Origin: an uncultured Eubacteriales bacterium
Lineage (GTDB): Bacteria > Bacillota > Clostridia > Oscillospirales > Acutalibacteraceae
DNA: 13,384 nucleotides
Direction of reading: 5' to 3'
NCBI GenBank assembly: GCA_934465125.1
Contig: CAKSKO010000009.1
Location: forward strand, 1-13,384
Positions 6,303 to 13,384 of this stretch are shown here, one piece after another. A program made the translations under genes and the position numbers. The notes beneath the pieces were generated by a model. That model worked only from the letters and a program-made list of their open reading frames with translations, was not told the DNA's origin and made no database searches. The number at the start of each line of letters is the position of its first letter. The first letter of the stretch is position 1.

Positions 6303-7220
6303 TTACTCTCCCTCCGACGCTGCGCCTGACGATGCAACTTGTTCCTTTGTCTGCACCAACTGTTCCTTCGCAGGGGTTGTTACAACCGTTCCTTTTCCCT
6401 GAAAATCTGTCACAATAAAAACATCGCGTATCGTTGTAATATCTTCAAACGGCTTCACGATTGCATAAATCGATGCGTCGAACTCATCGTGCGAAAGCTC
6501 CTGAACAGACCCAATCTGAAGATTTTTTGGATACATTCCGCTTAATCCCGACGTTACAAGAATATCACCGGGTTGCAGAGTGTTTTGCCCTGACACAAGA
6601 GAGAGCTTTGTCAAATTTTGATCACAGAGCGTCACCGATCCGGTAATCACTCCGCTATCGCCAGTTGGAACTGCAATTGCACCAACCTTTGTTTCCGGGG
6701 ATAAAATCGTTCTGACTTTGCAGGATGTGGGATTAACATGATATACCCATCCAACAAGACCGTTTTCTGTGATAACCGGATCATTCTCTAAGATTCCCGA
6801 TATTGATCCTTCGTCAAGCGTAAACCCATAAAAATTTTCGTTCGGGTCCCGACCGATGACAGACGCCGGAACAAATTTTAAACTCGTATTTTTTTGCTTG
6901 ATATCATAGTATTTCGCGTATTGTGCATTTTCTTTCTTGATATCATAGTAATCGACCGTGATGGCCCGGAGATCCTGCACCTCTTTTTCTAACGCAGCAA
7001 TTTCGTTTCGAAGTTCCTCGACGTTTTTTTCCTCCGGCACAAGATCCTCCGCCGCATAGGAAATCTCCGCAGTAATCTTCTGCATTGGTGTTGTCAAAAA
7101 TCCAATTGCACTGGAAAGAAAGTTACTCCCAACCGATGCTGTATACATGATGAATCCCAATAAAATCAGAATGACAGCGATTAAAATTTTAAATCCGGCG
7201 CCTCGTACGAAGTCCTTCAA
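6303..7220 (-). CDS. mreC: Rod shape-determining protein MreC
   Basis: MreC is a bitopic protein whose extracytoplasmic part links the MreB cytoskeleton to wall synthases such as PBP2. The 305-residue product has a short basic N-terminus, a membrane helix at about 11-29, a coiled coil at about 62-112, and then the paired beta-barrel domain with VIGRDPNENFYGFTLDEG and GDILVTSGLSGMYPKNLQIGSV, both MreC hallmarks. The final 30 or so residues are a low-complexity Ala/Ser/Glu/Gln tail. The start is TTG 7220, with AAGGAGG about 10 nt upstream. The coiled coil contains a small duplication (YYDIKKEN and YYDIKQKN, 13 residues apart) that is also visible as a 15-bp DNA repeat. The mreC start is separated from the mreB stop by 234 bp containing a long inverted repeat. 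Confidence 0.95.
   Translation of the reverse strand: MKDFVRGAGFKILIAVILILLGFIMYTASVGSNFLSSAIGFLTTPMQKITAEISYAAEDLVPEEKNVEELRNEIAALEKEVQDLRAITVDYYDIKKENAQYAKYYDIKQKNTSLKFVPASVIGRDPNENFYGFTLDEGSISGILENDPVITENGLVGWVYHVNPTSCKVRTILSPETKVGAIAVPTGDSGVITGSVTLCDQNLTKLSLVSGQNTLQPGDILVTSGLSGMYPKNLQIGSVQELSHDEFDASIYAIVKPFEDITTIRDVFIVTDFQGKGTVVTTPAKEQLVQTKEQVASSGAASEGE
6897..6950. repeat. 15-bp direct repeat inside mreC
   Basis: The same 15 bases occur at 6897-6911 and 6936-6950, offset by 39 bp or 13 codons. They encode the repeated YYDIK of the MreC coiled coil. The offset keeps the reading frame, which fits a local in-frame duplication. Confidence 0.7.
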
Positions 7221-7324
7221 GGTTCAGTCCCTCCTTTTTCTTTTCTAAGCAAAGTATAAAACTCTGTTTATAAATCGACAGCCGCGATACTGTTAGATTT
7301 CCCTGAACGATCCCAAAAAAGGCT

Positions 7325-7391
7325 AAAAAAACCGATTTTCATAAAAGCCTCGTAAACACAAACTGCGCATTTAGAGAATGAAAAATCGGTT
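7325..7391 (-). terminator. Long inverted repeat, probable terminator after mreB
   Basis: The arms AACCGATTTT(T)CAT (7378-7391) and ATGAAAATCGGTT (7330-7342) pair over 13 bp with one bulged T, and seven T residues follow on the minus strand. The loop is unusually long at about 35 nt, although some inner pairing is possible. It lies 64 nt after the mreB stop and over 100 nt before the mreC start. It probably ends or attenuates the mreB transcript. The rest of 7221-7454 has only weak promoter-like hexamers, such as TATACT and TATAAA before mreC, and no clear gene. Confidence 0.55.
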
Positions 7392-7454
7392 ACTTTTAGT
7401 CAACCATTCCGTTCGGTTTCTAATAAAGGTATCTCGACTGCTTTTCGTTGTTTT

Positions 7455-8522
<1,068 letters not shown>

Positions 8523-8543
8523 CTATCTTACAACTCAGACTAT

Positions 8544-8572
8544 ATTATACCCGCAAAATTACCATTTCTCAA
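8544..8572 (-). promoter_or_regulatory. Sigma-A type promoter of mreB
   Basis: TTGAGA (8567-8572) and a perfect TATAAT (8544-8549) are separated by exactly 17 bp. Transcription should start near 8537, upstream of the chosen mreB ATG. Confidence 0.82.
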
Positions 8573-8764
8573 CCGAAATTTTCATGTGTTTTTAATTTTT
8601 AAACATCTGTACATATTTTCCTACAAATCGGGCTTCTGAACCTAATAGAATGTCGAAAAATTCCACATTGTTTTGTCTCATAAATTCAACAAACTACACT
8701 ATAGTACTTCTTTAAATTTTTTTATTTTGCTATATAATGCTCTAAAATTTTTCTAATCCATTTT
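8573..8764. other. AT-rich spacer between dut and mreB
   Basis: This spacer is part of a 302-bp gene-free stretch and is very AT-rich. I see no convincing open frame and no clear terminator for dut, only weak AT hairpins. An isolated TATAAT on the plus strand at 8733-8738 lacks a partner -35 and points into dut antisense. Confidence 0.5.
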
Positions 8765-9211
8765 TTACTTCGTTCCAGTGGATCCAAATCCGCCGTCTGC
8801 TCTTCCTGTTTCAGACAAATTTTCCGACTCCTGCACCAAAACAGGAATAATAGGCATTACAATGAGCTGCGCAACCCGTTCTCCTGGCTGAATTGTGTAT
8901 GGTTGTGTTCCCTGATTGCAAAGACCTATGCAGATTTCTCCCCGGTAGTCGCTGTCGATCACGCCAACCCCATTGCTAAGTAAAATACCATGTTTGATCG
9001 AAAGACCGCTTCTTGCAAAAATCATTCCTGCGCAGTTATGATCTTGTAATTCAATTGCAATCCCTGTAGGAATTACGGCTCTAGATCCCGGAAAAAGTGT
9101 AATTTCCTCCTTGATGCAGGCGCAAAGATCCATCCCCGCAGAGCCTGTTGTTGCCTTCTTAGGGACAACTGCATCTTTATTCACCCTCATGATTTTCAAA
9201 ATCTGTTCCAT
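8765..9211 (-). CDS. dut: dUTP diphosphatase (trimeric dUTPase)
   Basis: Dut hydrolyses dUTP to dUMP and pyrophosphate, keeping uracil out of DNA and supplying dUMP for dTMP synthesis. The 148-residue product shows all five motifs of the trimeric family in order: AGMDL (25-29), ARSGLSIKHGI (66-76), GVIDSDYRGE with catalytic Asp86 (83-92), GERVAQLIV, and the C-terminal Gly-rich RADGGFGSTG that closes over the active site. ATG 9211 is chosen because AAGGAGG lies about 6 nt upstream. Longer in-frame starts would run back into the preceding gene. It follows the U32 gene by 49 bp, and zapA, the U32 gene and dut form one apparent unit. It appears complete and of normal length, with no sign of prophage origin. 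Confidence 0.97.
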   Translation of the reverse strand: MEQILKIMRVNKDAVVPKKATTGSAGMDLCACIKEEITLFPGSRAVIPTGIAIELQDHNCAGMIFARSGLSIKHGILLSNGVGVIDSDYRGEICIGLCNQGTQPYTIQPGERVAQLIVMPIIPVLVQESENLSETGRADGGFGSTGTK

Positions 9212-9260
9212 TTTCTGCCTCCTTTTCAACAGTTTAAACAAACCGATATATTTTGATAAA

Positions 9261-11339
9261 TTAATCAACACCTCGGACAGACAATCCCCTTGTAATAGGA
9301 AGATTCGGTTTATTTCGGTTGTGGAAATCTAGGAACTTTTCCCCTGTTTCCACAGAGTTTTCAACAGTAAAGCGTAAAACCAGAAAATCTATTCCTCGAA
9401 TTTTATTCATTTGATCCCCCAAATAGAGATCAACAGCATTCAAAAGTTCACTGCTTTTTGTATCGCAGAAGATCGGAAAATGCATATTTTTTCGGTCTGT
9501 TAACAATGGAGTTTCTGCCTTCTTCCTGCATCCTCCCTTTTGTAGAGAACCAGGGCAATTGCGCATCAGCATTAGCGGTAATTTCCCTGCTGCGATGATT
9601 CCCCGTTTGATCGTCCCACCAAGAGACGCCGTTTGCGCAAGCGTCAGCTCAAAGGAAGTTTCTACATCACAAAGACCTGCTTCTTGCGCCCAAAGTAGAG
9701 AAGAGGTATTGGTTAGGTTTAAACTAAAACCGCCGTGGATTCTCATATTAAGTTCCTTTGCCAATTCCACAGCGCCGATCGTCCCAGCCCAAACATCATC
9801 AATTCCTGCTTCTTTATGCTTCTTTAGAAGAGAAAACAGCTCTTGTTCTCTTCCAAACATCGCACGCGGAAGTTCGATTGCTGGACGGATTCTCTTTTCT
9901 GACAAAATCTTTAGTTCCTCTGGTTTAGAATGGATCGGGACAAAAACCAACTCCATCTCAGAAAATGAATCAGGGATTGTCTTAATATCCGTTACCCGCG
10001 CTCGGAGCTTAATTTCTTTTTCAGCGAGGTGGGGGGATTCTTTCAACAATAATCGATCAGGAAGTTGAAAACAGGGAACAGACTGATTCTGCTCTCTTTT
10101 TTTTGCAAGAAATGAAAGAACTCTGGATCGCATTTCTCCGATAGAAGAAAAGGATAAAAACAATCCACCGTCTGTGTTAATCTTACTATCAATACAAAAA
10201 AACGGGGTTCCGCCGATCTTTTCGAGCTTTGATTTGAAAGCTTTCGTTTCATCCTTATCTGTTTTTGCTTTTTCCGGAACGGGGCCTTCTGTTCGTGCGG
10301 TGTTTCCTTTCTCATCGGTAACCGTTAATACACTATTTTTCCCTTCTTTCACCGTCAGACAAAAAGAAATGGGAATTTGCTGTTTTTCTTTATGGTAGCT
10401 CTTTCGGATCTCTGAGAATATTTCTTTCGTTGCAGATAAGACGTCCTCTTTTCGTCTCGATCCAAACATGCCCGGTCCGCGGTTTCCAGTATAATAGCCG
10501 TCTGTAAACCCTGAGCGAGAAAAAACTGCACGCAGTCGCTCTATTTTTTCGAACGATACCCTTTTATGATCGATCGCATCTCGGCACGCGTCTACTGCCG
10601 CGGCGACATATTCTGGCCGTTTCATCCGCCCTTCTATCTTAATTGAGGTGACGCCTATCTTTTCAATTTCTCCGATTTTATGGATCAAAGAAAGATCCCT
10701 AAGACTCAACGCGTATCCGTTTCCACCATCTATCGAAAATGGGAGACGGCATGGCTGCGCGCATCGCCCGCGGTTGCCAGATCTCCCTCCGAGCATCGCG
10801 CTCAAATAGCATTGCCCTGACACCGACATGCAGTGCGCCCCATGAACAAAAATCTCCAATTCGATCGGACTCGATTCAGCGATTTCCTGAATCTCGTCTC
10901 TTGAAAGCTCACGCGACAGTACAACCCGTGAAAATCCCATCTTGGCAAGCGCTCTGACTCCTGCTGGTGTATGTATTGTCATCTGCGTCGAAGCATGAAG
11001 TCTTAATTCTGGAACAGCTTTCCTTAATAATGAAGCAAACCCAATGTCCTGCACGATAACAGCGTCAATCCTGCATAAAACCGCCTCTTCCACAAGCTTT
11101 AGCGCCTGCTTTCTCTCGTCGTCATGAAGAAGCGTATTAAGCGTTAAATAAACCTTTTTGTCTAAAAGATGGCAATATGCTGTCATCTCCTTGAGTTCTT
11201 CTACTGAAAAATTATTTGCATTCTGCCGGGCGCTAAATTGCTTTGCGCCCAGATAAACAGCGTCGGCCCCGCACCGAACTGCGGCAATCAGTGATTCCCG
11301 CGATCCGGCCGGAGCCAACAATTCTATCTTCCGTTCCAT
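9261..11339 (-). CDS. U32 family protein with C-terminal extension (RlhA/YdcP-like)
   Basis: The N-terminal half is a clear U32 domain. It starts ELLAPAGSRESLIAAVRCGADAVYLG and carries the U32 signature EIFVHGAHCMSVSGQCYLS (162-180), then NRGRCAQPCR. The four Cys (170, 177, 193, 197) look like a metal or Fe-S site. The sequence SIKIEGRMKRPEYVA follows at about 233-247. At 692 residues it matches the long U32 subclass with a DUF3656-like extension, which includes E. coli RlhA (YdcP), a 23S rRNA C2501 hydroxylase. The shorter TrhP and UbiU/V types are a poorer fit. Late NCPGSLQKGGC (Cys595, Cys604) adds another Cys pair. Older annotations say peptidase or collagenase, but protease activity is not evident here. 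An RNA-hydroxylase role is inference from length and motifs. Its ATG lies inside the end of zapA (16-nt overlap), so translation may be coupled. Confidence 0.9.
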   Translation of the reverse strand: MERKIELLAPAGSRESLIAAVRCGADAVYLGAKQFSARQNANNFSVEELKEMTAYCHLLDKKVYLTLNTLLHDDERKQALKLVEEAVLCRIDAVIVQDIGFASLLRKAVPELRLHASTQMTIHTPAGVRALAKMGFSRVVLSRELSRDEIQEIAESSPIELEIFVHGAHCMSVSGQCYLSAMLGGRSGNRGRCAQPCRLPFSIDGGNGYALSLRDLSLIHKIGEIEKIGVTSIKIEGRMKRPEYVAAAVDACRDAIDHKRVSFEKIERLRAVFSRSGFTDGYYTGNRGPGMFGSRRKEDVLSATKEIFSEIRKSYHKEKQQIPISFCLTVKEGKNSVLTVTDEKGNTARTEGPVPEKAKTDKDETKAFKSKLEKIGGTPFFCIDSKINTDGGLFLSFSSIGEMRSRVLSFLAKKREQNQSVPCFQLPDRLLLKESPHLAEKEIKLRARVTDIKTIPDSFSEMELVFVPIHSKPEELKILSEKRIRPAIELPRAMFGREQELFSLLKKHKEAGIDDVWAGTIGAVELAKELNMRIHGGFSLNLTNTSSLLWAQEAGLCDVETSFELTLAQTASLGGTIKRGIIAAGKLPLMLMRNCPGSLQKGGCRKKAETPLLTDRKNMHFPIFCDTKSSELLNAVDLYLGDQMNKIRGIDFLVLRFTVENSVETGEKFLDFHNRNKPNLPITRGLSVRGVD

Positions 11340-11938
11340 GTTTCACTCGCCTTATGATTATCGTCAAAGAAGCGTAAAATATCTTCGGTCGCATCGATAT
11401 GTCCTGCTTCATACGGCTTCTCTTCCCAATCCTTAGAAGCCTTCTCTTCTTCCATTGGTTTCTGTGTTTGGATCGACGGATGGTTTTCTAATAAGTCGCT
11501 TATCTTATAAACAGGATCTATGTTCTTTTCTTCTTCTTGCTCGGATACAGCACGTTTATTTATCTTTGCTGGATGAGATGGGGTCGCATCGTAGTCTGAG
11601 AGACGGGTTCGAAGCGTCTGCACTTCTCGTTTCATTCTCTCAAGTTCTCTTCTTACTTCATCCACTTCCATTCTAGCGTTCGCTGATTCTTCGATATAAT
11701 CTTTAATCTGAGTCCTTAGATGATCAGCACTTTCATCTGCTTTTCGTGCCTTATCGCAATATTGAAGCGCCGTCAGTACCGCCGCCATAGTAATCGAGAT
11801 ACGCGTATTGTTTTTTAAGATATTATCCATTTCCCGATCGACTTCCTTGCCGATCGAAATTATGTAATCTGTATCATCGTCAGACGTAATCACGTAATCT
11901 GTCCCACAAATCGTCAAACTGACCCTATTTTTCGCCAT
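11324..11938 (-). CDS. zapA: Cell-division protein ZapA, extended form
   Basis: ZapA binds FtsZ and promotes bundling of protofilaments in the Z ring. Residues 1 to about 85 form the ZapA domain: RVSLTICGTDYVITSDDD, an IGKEVDREMDNI helix, then TRISITMAAVLTALQYCDKARKA, all typical. Unlike the roughly 85-110 residue classical proteins, this one has 204 residues. A predicted coiled coil rich in Arg/Glu (about 86-130) is followed by a charged, probably disordered tail that ends ILRFFDDNHKASETWNGR. Such long forms occur in Clostridia. The start is ambiguous between ATG 11938 (MAKNRVSL) and ATG 11950 (MTRLMAKN). I prefer the shorter because it matches the usual N-terminus, but AAGGA sites can serve either. 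The stop overlaps the U32 start by 16 nt. Confidence 0.86.
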   Translation of the reverse strand: MAKNRVSLTICGTDYVITSDDDTDYIISIGKEVDREMDNILKNNTRISITMAAVLTALQYCDKARKADESADHLRTQIKDYIEESANARMEVDEVRRELERMKREVQTLRTRLSDYDATPSHPAKINKRAVSEQEEEKNIDPVYKISDLLENHPSIQTQKPMEEEKASKDWEEKPYEAGHIDATEDILRFFDDNHKASETWNGR

Positions 11939-11989
11939 TAATCTAGTCATTCCTTTCTTTTCCTTAAAGGCAATTGTATATTTAGAATT

Positions 11990-12018
11990 ATTATAATATA
12001 TTTTCTTATACAAGAAAA
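11990..12018 (-). promoter_or_regulatory. Promoter of zapA-U32-dut
   Basis: A perfect TATAAT at 11990-11995 is set in a very AT-rich stretch about 50 nt before zapA. At 17 bp the -35 would be TTTTCT (12013-12018), a poor match. The -35 and spacer coincide with a perfect inverted repeat, so activity may depend on a regulator. Confidence 0.5.
12001..12018. repeat. Inverted repeat over the zapA promoter (operator candidate)
   Basis: TTTTCTT and AAGAAAA form a perfect 7+7 bp dyad with a 4-nt centre. It spans the -35 and most of the spacer of the zapA promoter. Its position suits a dimeric regulator, but the AT-rich composition makes chance formation possible. Confidence 0.4.
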
Positions 12019-12148
12019 GGGGGTTTTAGAAACTTTTTTAAAGCTACAAAAAGGTATGCATCAAGAATAGACGGACACAATAATTTTTTATAGCGCATTA
12101 TTTTTATCAAACATATTCATACACTTTCTCTTAATTTTTCCGATCTCG

Positions 12149-12177
12149 TTGAAAAGATAGCAGAAAACGTATATAAT
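12149..12177 (+). promoter_or_regulatory. Promoter of glgP
   Basis: TTGAAA (12149-12154) and TATAAT (12172-12177) are separated by exactly 17 bp on the plus strand. The leader to the glgP ATG is about 55 nt. The 12019-12148 stretch between the two divergent promoters holds nothing else that I recognise. Confidence 0.85.
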
Positions 12178-12239
12178 GAGATGTAGACTTCCAACACCAA
12201 AATACAATCACAACGCAATAAATAGATGGAGGAGAAACA

Positions 12240-13384
12240 ATGAACTACAAACTCTCTAGCAGTGAAATCCGTAAGCTGATTTTAGGAAAACTCTCACACA
12301 ATTTTGGCGTTAGCCCTGGGGAAGCCACCAATGAACATTATTACAAGGCGGTCGTCCTTGTTGTAAATGATATTTTATCACAAAAAAGAGCACAGTTTAC
12401 CCGCGCAGCAGAAAAACAGAACGCAAAACAGGTCTATTACCTTTGTATGGAATTTTTGATGGGTCGATCCTTAAAAAACAATCTATTTAATTTAGGTCTT
12501 GAGGAGTCTGTTGCTTCGGCGCTTTCGAACCTAGGAATCAAAATAGACAGCATTTATGAACAAGAACCCGATGCAGGTCTTGGAAATGGGGGGCTTGGCA
12601 GGCTCGCCGCCTGTTTTCTGGATGGTCTTGCAACAGGACAGTATCCTGCGATGGGATATTCATTAAAATATGAATATGGAATTTTTAGTCAGAAGTTGAT
12701 CGACGGCTGGCAAACAGAGCTACCTGATTTTTGGTTGCCTGGGGGAGAAGTCTGGCTGCAGGCTCATCCAGAAAAACAGGTAGAGGTTTTATTTAATGGA
12801 AAAATAGAAGAATCCTGGGATGGCCCGTATCATCAGGTAAAACATATTGGAGCGAATAAGGTATATGCTGTTCCTTACGACATGATGGTTTCGGGGATGG
12901 ATGGAAAAGGCGTCAGCCGGTTGCGTCTGTGGGCTGCAAAATCAGCTGACTTTGATATGAAGCTCTTTAACAGCGGAGATTATGTCCGCGCGATGGAACA
13001 GGATGCTATGGCTGAAATGATTACAAAGGTTCTTTATCCGGAGGATAACCACTCAGAAGGGAAGAGCCTGCGGCTTTCGCAGCAGTATTTCCTTGTTTCG
13101 GCTACGATTCAGGATATTATCCACCGTCATTTAAGAGTCCATGAGACGCTCGATAATCTTCCAGATCTTGTCGCGATCCACTTAAACGATACACATCCTG
13201 TTTTAGCGATTCCGGAACTGATGCGCCTGATGCTCGATGAATGTGGATACAACTGGGATGATGCATGGGAACTTGTTACCAAAACGGTTGCCTATACGAA
13301 TCATACTGTCATGTCGGAGGCACTCGAGTGTTGGACACAGGAGATGTTCCAAAGAAGGCTTCCAAGAATTTATCAGATTATCGA
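12240..13384 (+). CDS. glgP: Glycogen/maltodextrin phosphorylase, N-terminal part (cut by window edge)
   Basis: GlgP is a GT35, PLP-dependent phosphorylase that releases glucose-1-phosphate from the non-reducing ends of alpha-1,4-glucans in the cytoplasm. The frame is open from ATG 12240 to the window edge, giving 381 codons of an expected 750-850. VYYLCMEFLMGRSL (65-78), EPDAGLGNGGLGRLAACFLDG (109-129), LKYEYGIFSQ, ELPDFWLPGG and HLNDTHP (314-320), followed by AIPELMR, are phosphorylase hallmarks. The PLP lysine lies beyond the window. GGAGGAG sits about 6 nt before the ATG. It is the only plus-strand gene and is divergent from zapA. Choosing between glycogen and maltodextrin as substrate is not possible from this part. 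No other glg gene is in view. Confidence 0.97.
   Translation, partial: MNYKLSSSEIRKLILGKLSHNFGVSPGEATNEHYYKAVVLVVNDILSQKRAQFTRAAEKQNAKQVYYLCMEFLMGRSLKNNLFNLGLEESVASALSNLGIKIDSIYEQEPDAGLGNGGLGRLAACFLDGLATGQYPAMGYSLKYEYGIFSQKLIDGWQTELPDFWLPGGEVWLQAHPEKQVEVLFNGKIEESWDGPYHQVKHIGANKVYAVPYDMMVSGMDGKGVSRLRLWAAKSADFDMKLFNSGDYVRAMEQDAMAEMITKVLYPEDNHSEGKSLRLSQQYFLVSATIQDIIHRHLRVHETLDNLPDLVAIHLNDTHPVLAIPELMRLMLDECGYNWDDAWELVTKTVAYTNHTVMSEALECWTQEMFQRRLPRIYQII

Noticed and set aside
8651..8657. TGTCGAA, a match to the Spo0A box core
   Set aside because: A single 7-mer is expected by chance in a window this size, and it is not placed near a -35.
8733..8738. Plus-strand TATAAT downstream of dut
   Set aside because: There is no usable -35 at 16-18 bp and no plus-strand gene follows. 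AT-rich DNA yields such hexamers by chance.
9559..10068. 169-codon plus-strand frame
   Set aside because: It is entirely antisense to the U32 gene, with no ribosome site and shadow-like composition.

Overview
The window looks like ordinary core chromosome of a low-to-mid GC Gram-positive bacterium. It most resembles a clostridial Firmicute of the Oscillospiraceae/Ruminococcaceae type. The reasons are strong AAGGAGG-type ribosome sites, TTG and GTG starts in places, a hisS-aspS pair, an mreBCD-mrdA-minD-mgsA rod-shape block, and an extended ZapA next to a long U32 protein. These assignments come from reading protein motifs, with no database search. I see no phage, transposon, CRISPR array, rRNA or tRNA.

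Layout, left to right. Every gene is on the minus strand except the last, so the minus-strand units read right to left. Positions 1-1710 hold the 5' part of aspS and complete hisS. Positions 1711-2122 are non-coding: a hairpin in the hisS leader, a probable structured RNA of roughly 270-310 nt with its own -10 box, and the strong terminator that ends the next unit. Positions 2255-3499 hold minD-mgsA behind a TTGACT promoter. Positions 3586-7391 hold mreC-mreD-mrdA, ending in weak tandem terminator hairpins and starting after a long inverted repeat that follows mreB. Positions 7455-8572 hold mreB with a near-consensus promoter. Positions 8765-12018 hold the zapA - U32 protein - dut unit. Positions 12149-13384 hold the divergent, plus-strand glgP, cut by the window edge.

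How the genes fit together. MreB, MreC, MreD and the transpeptidase PBP2 form the lateral-wall elongation machinery. MinD and ZapA act in division-site placement and Z-ring assembly. Dut clears dUTP, HisRS and AspRS charge tRNAs, MgsA is a glycolytic bypass, and GlgP mobilises glycogen or maltodextrin. The combination is growth, shape and housekeeping.

The most notable points are these. The RNA-like element upstream of hisS has a 12-bp closing stem and repeated AAGCGG motifs, and I cannot assign it to a family. minD is present without minC, minE or rodA beside it, and its product lacks an obvious C-terminal membrane-targeting helix. MgsA carries CGSQ where known enzymes have SGPx in the active-site loop. 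The start of mrdA is poorly supported. I found no convincing undescribed multi-gene system.
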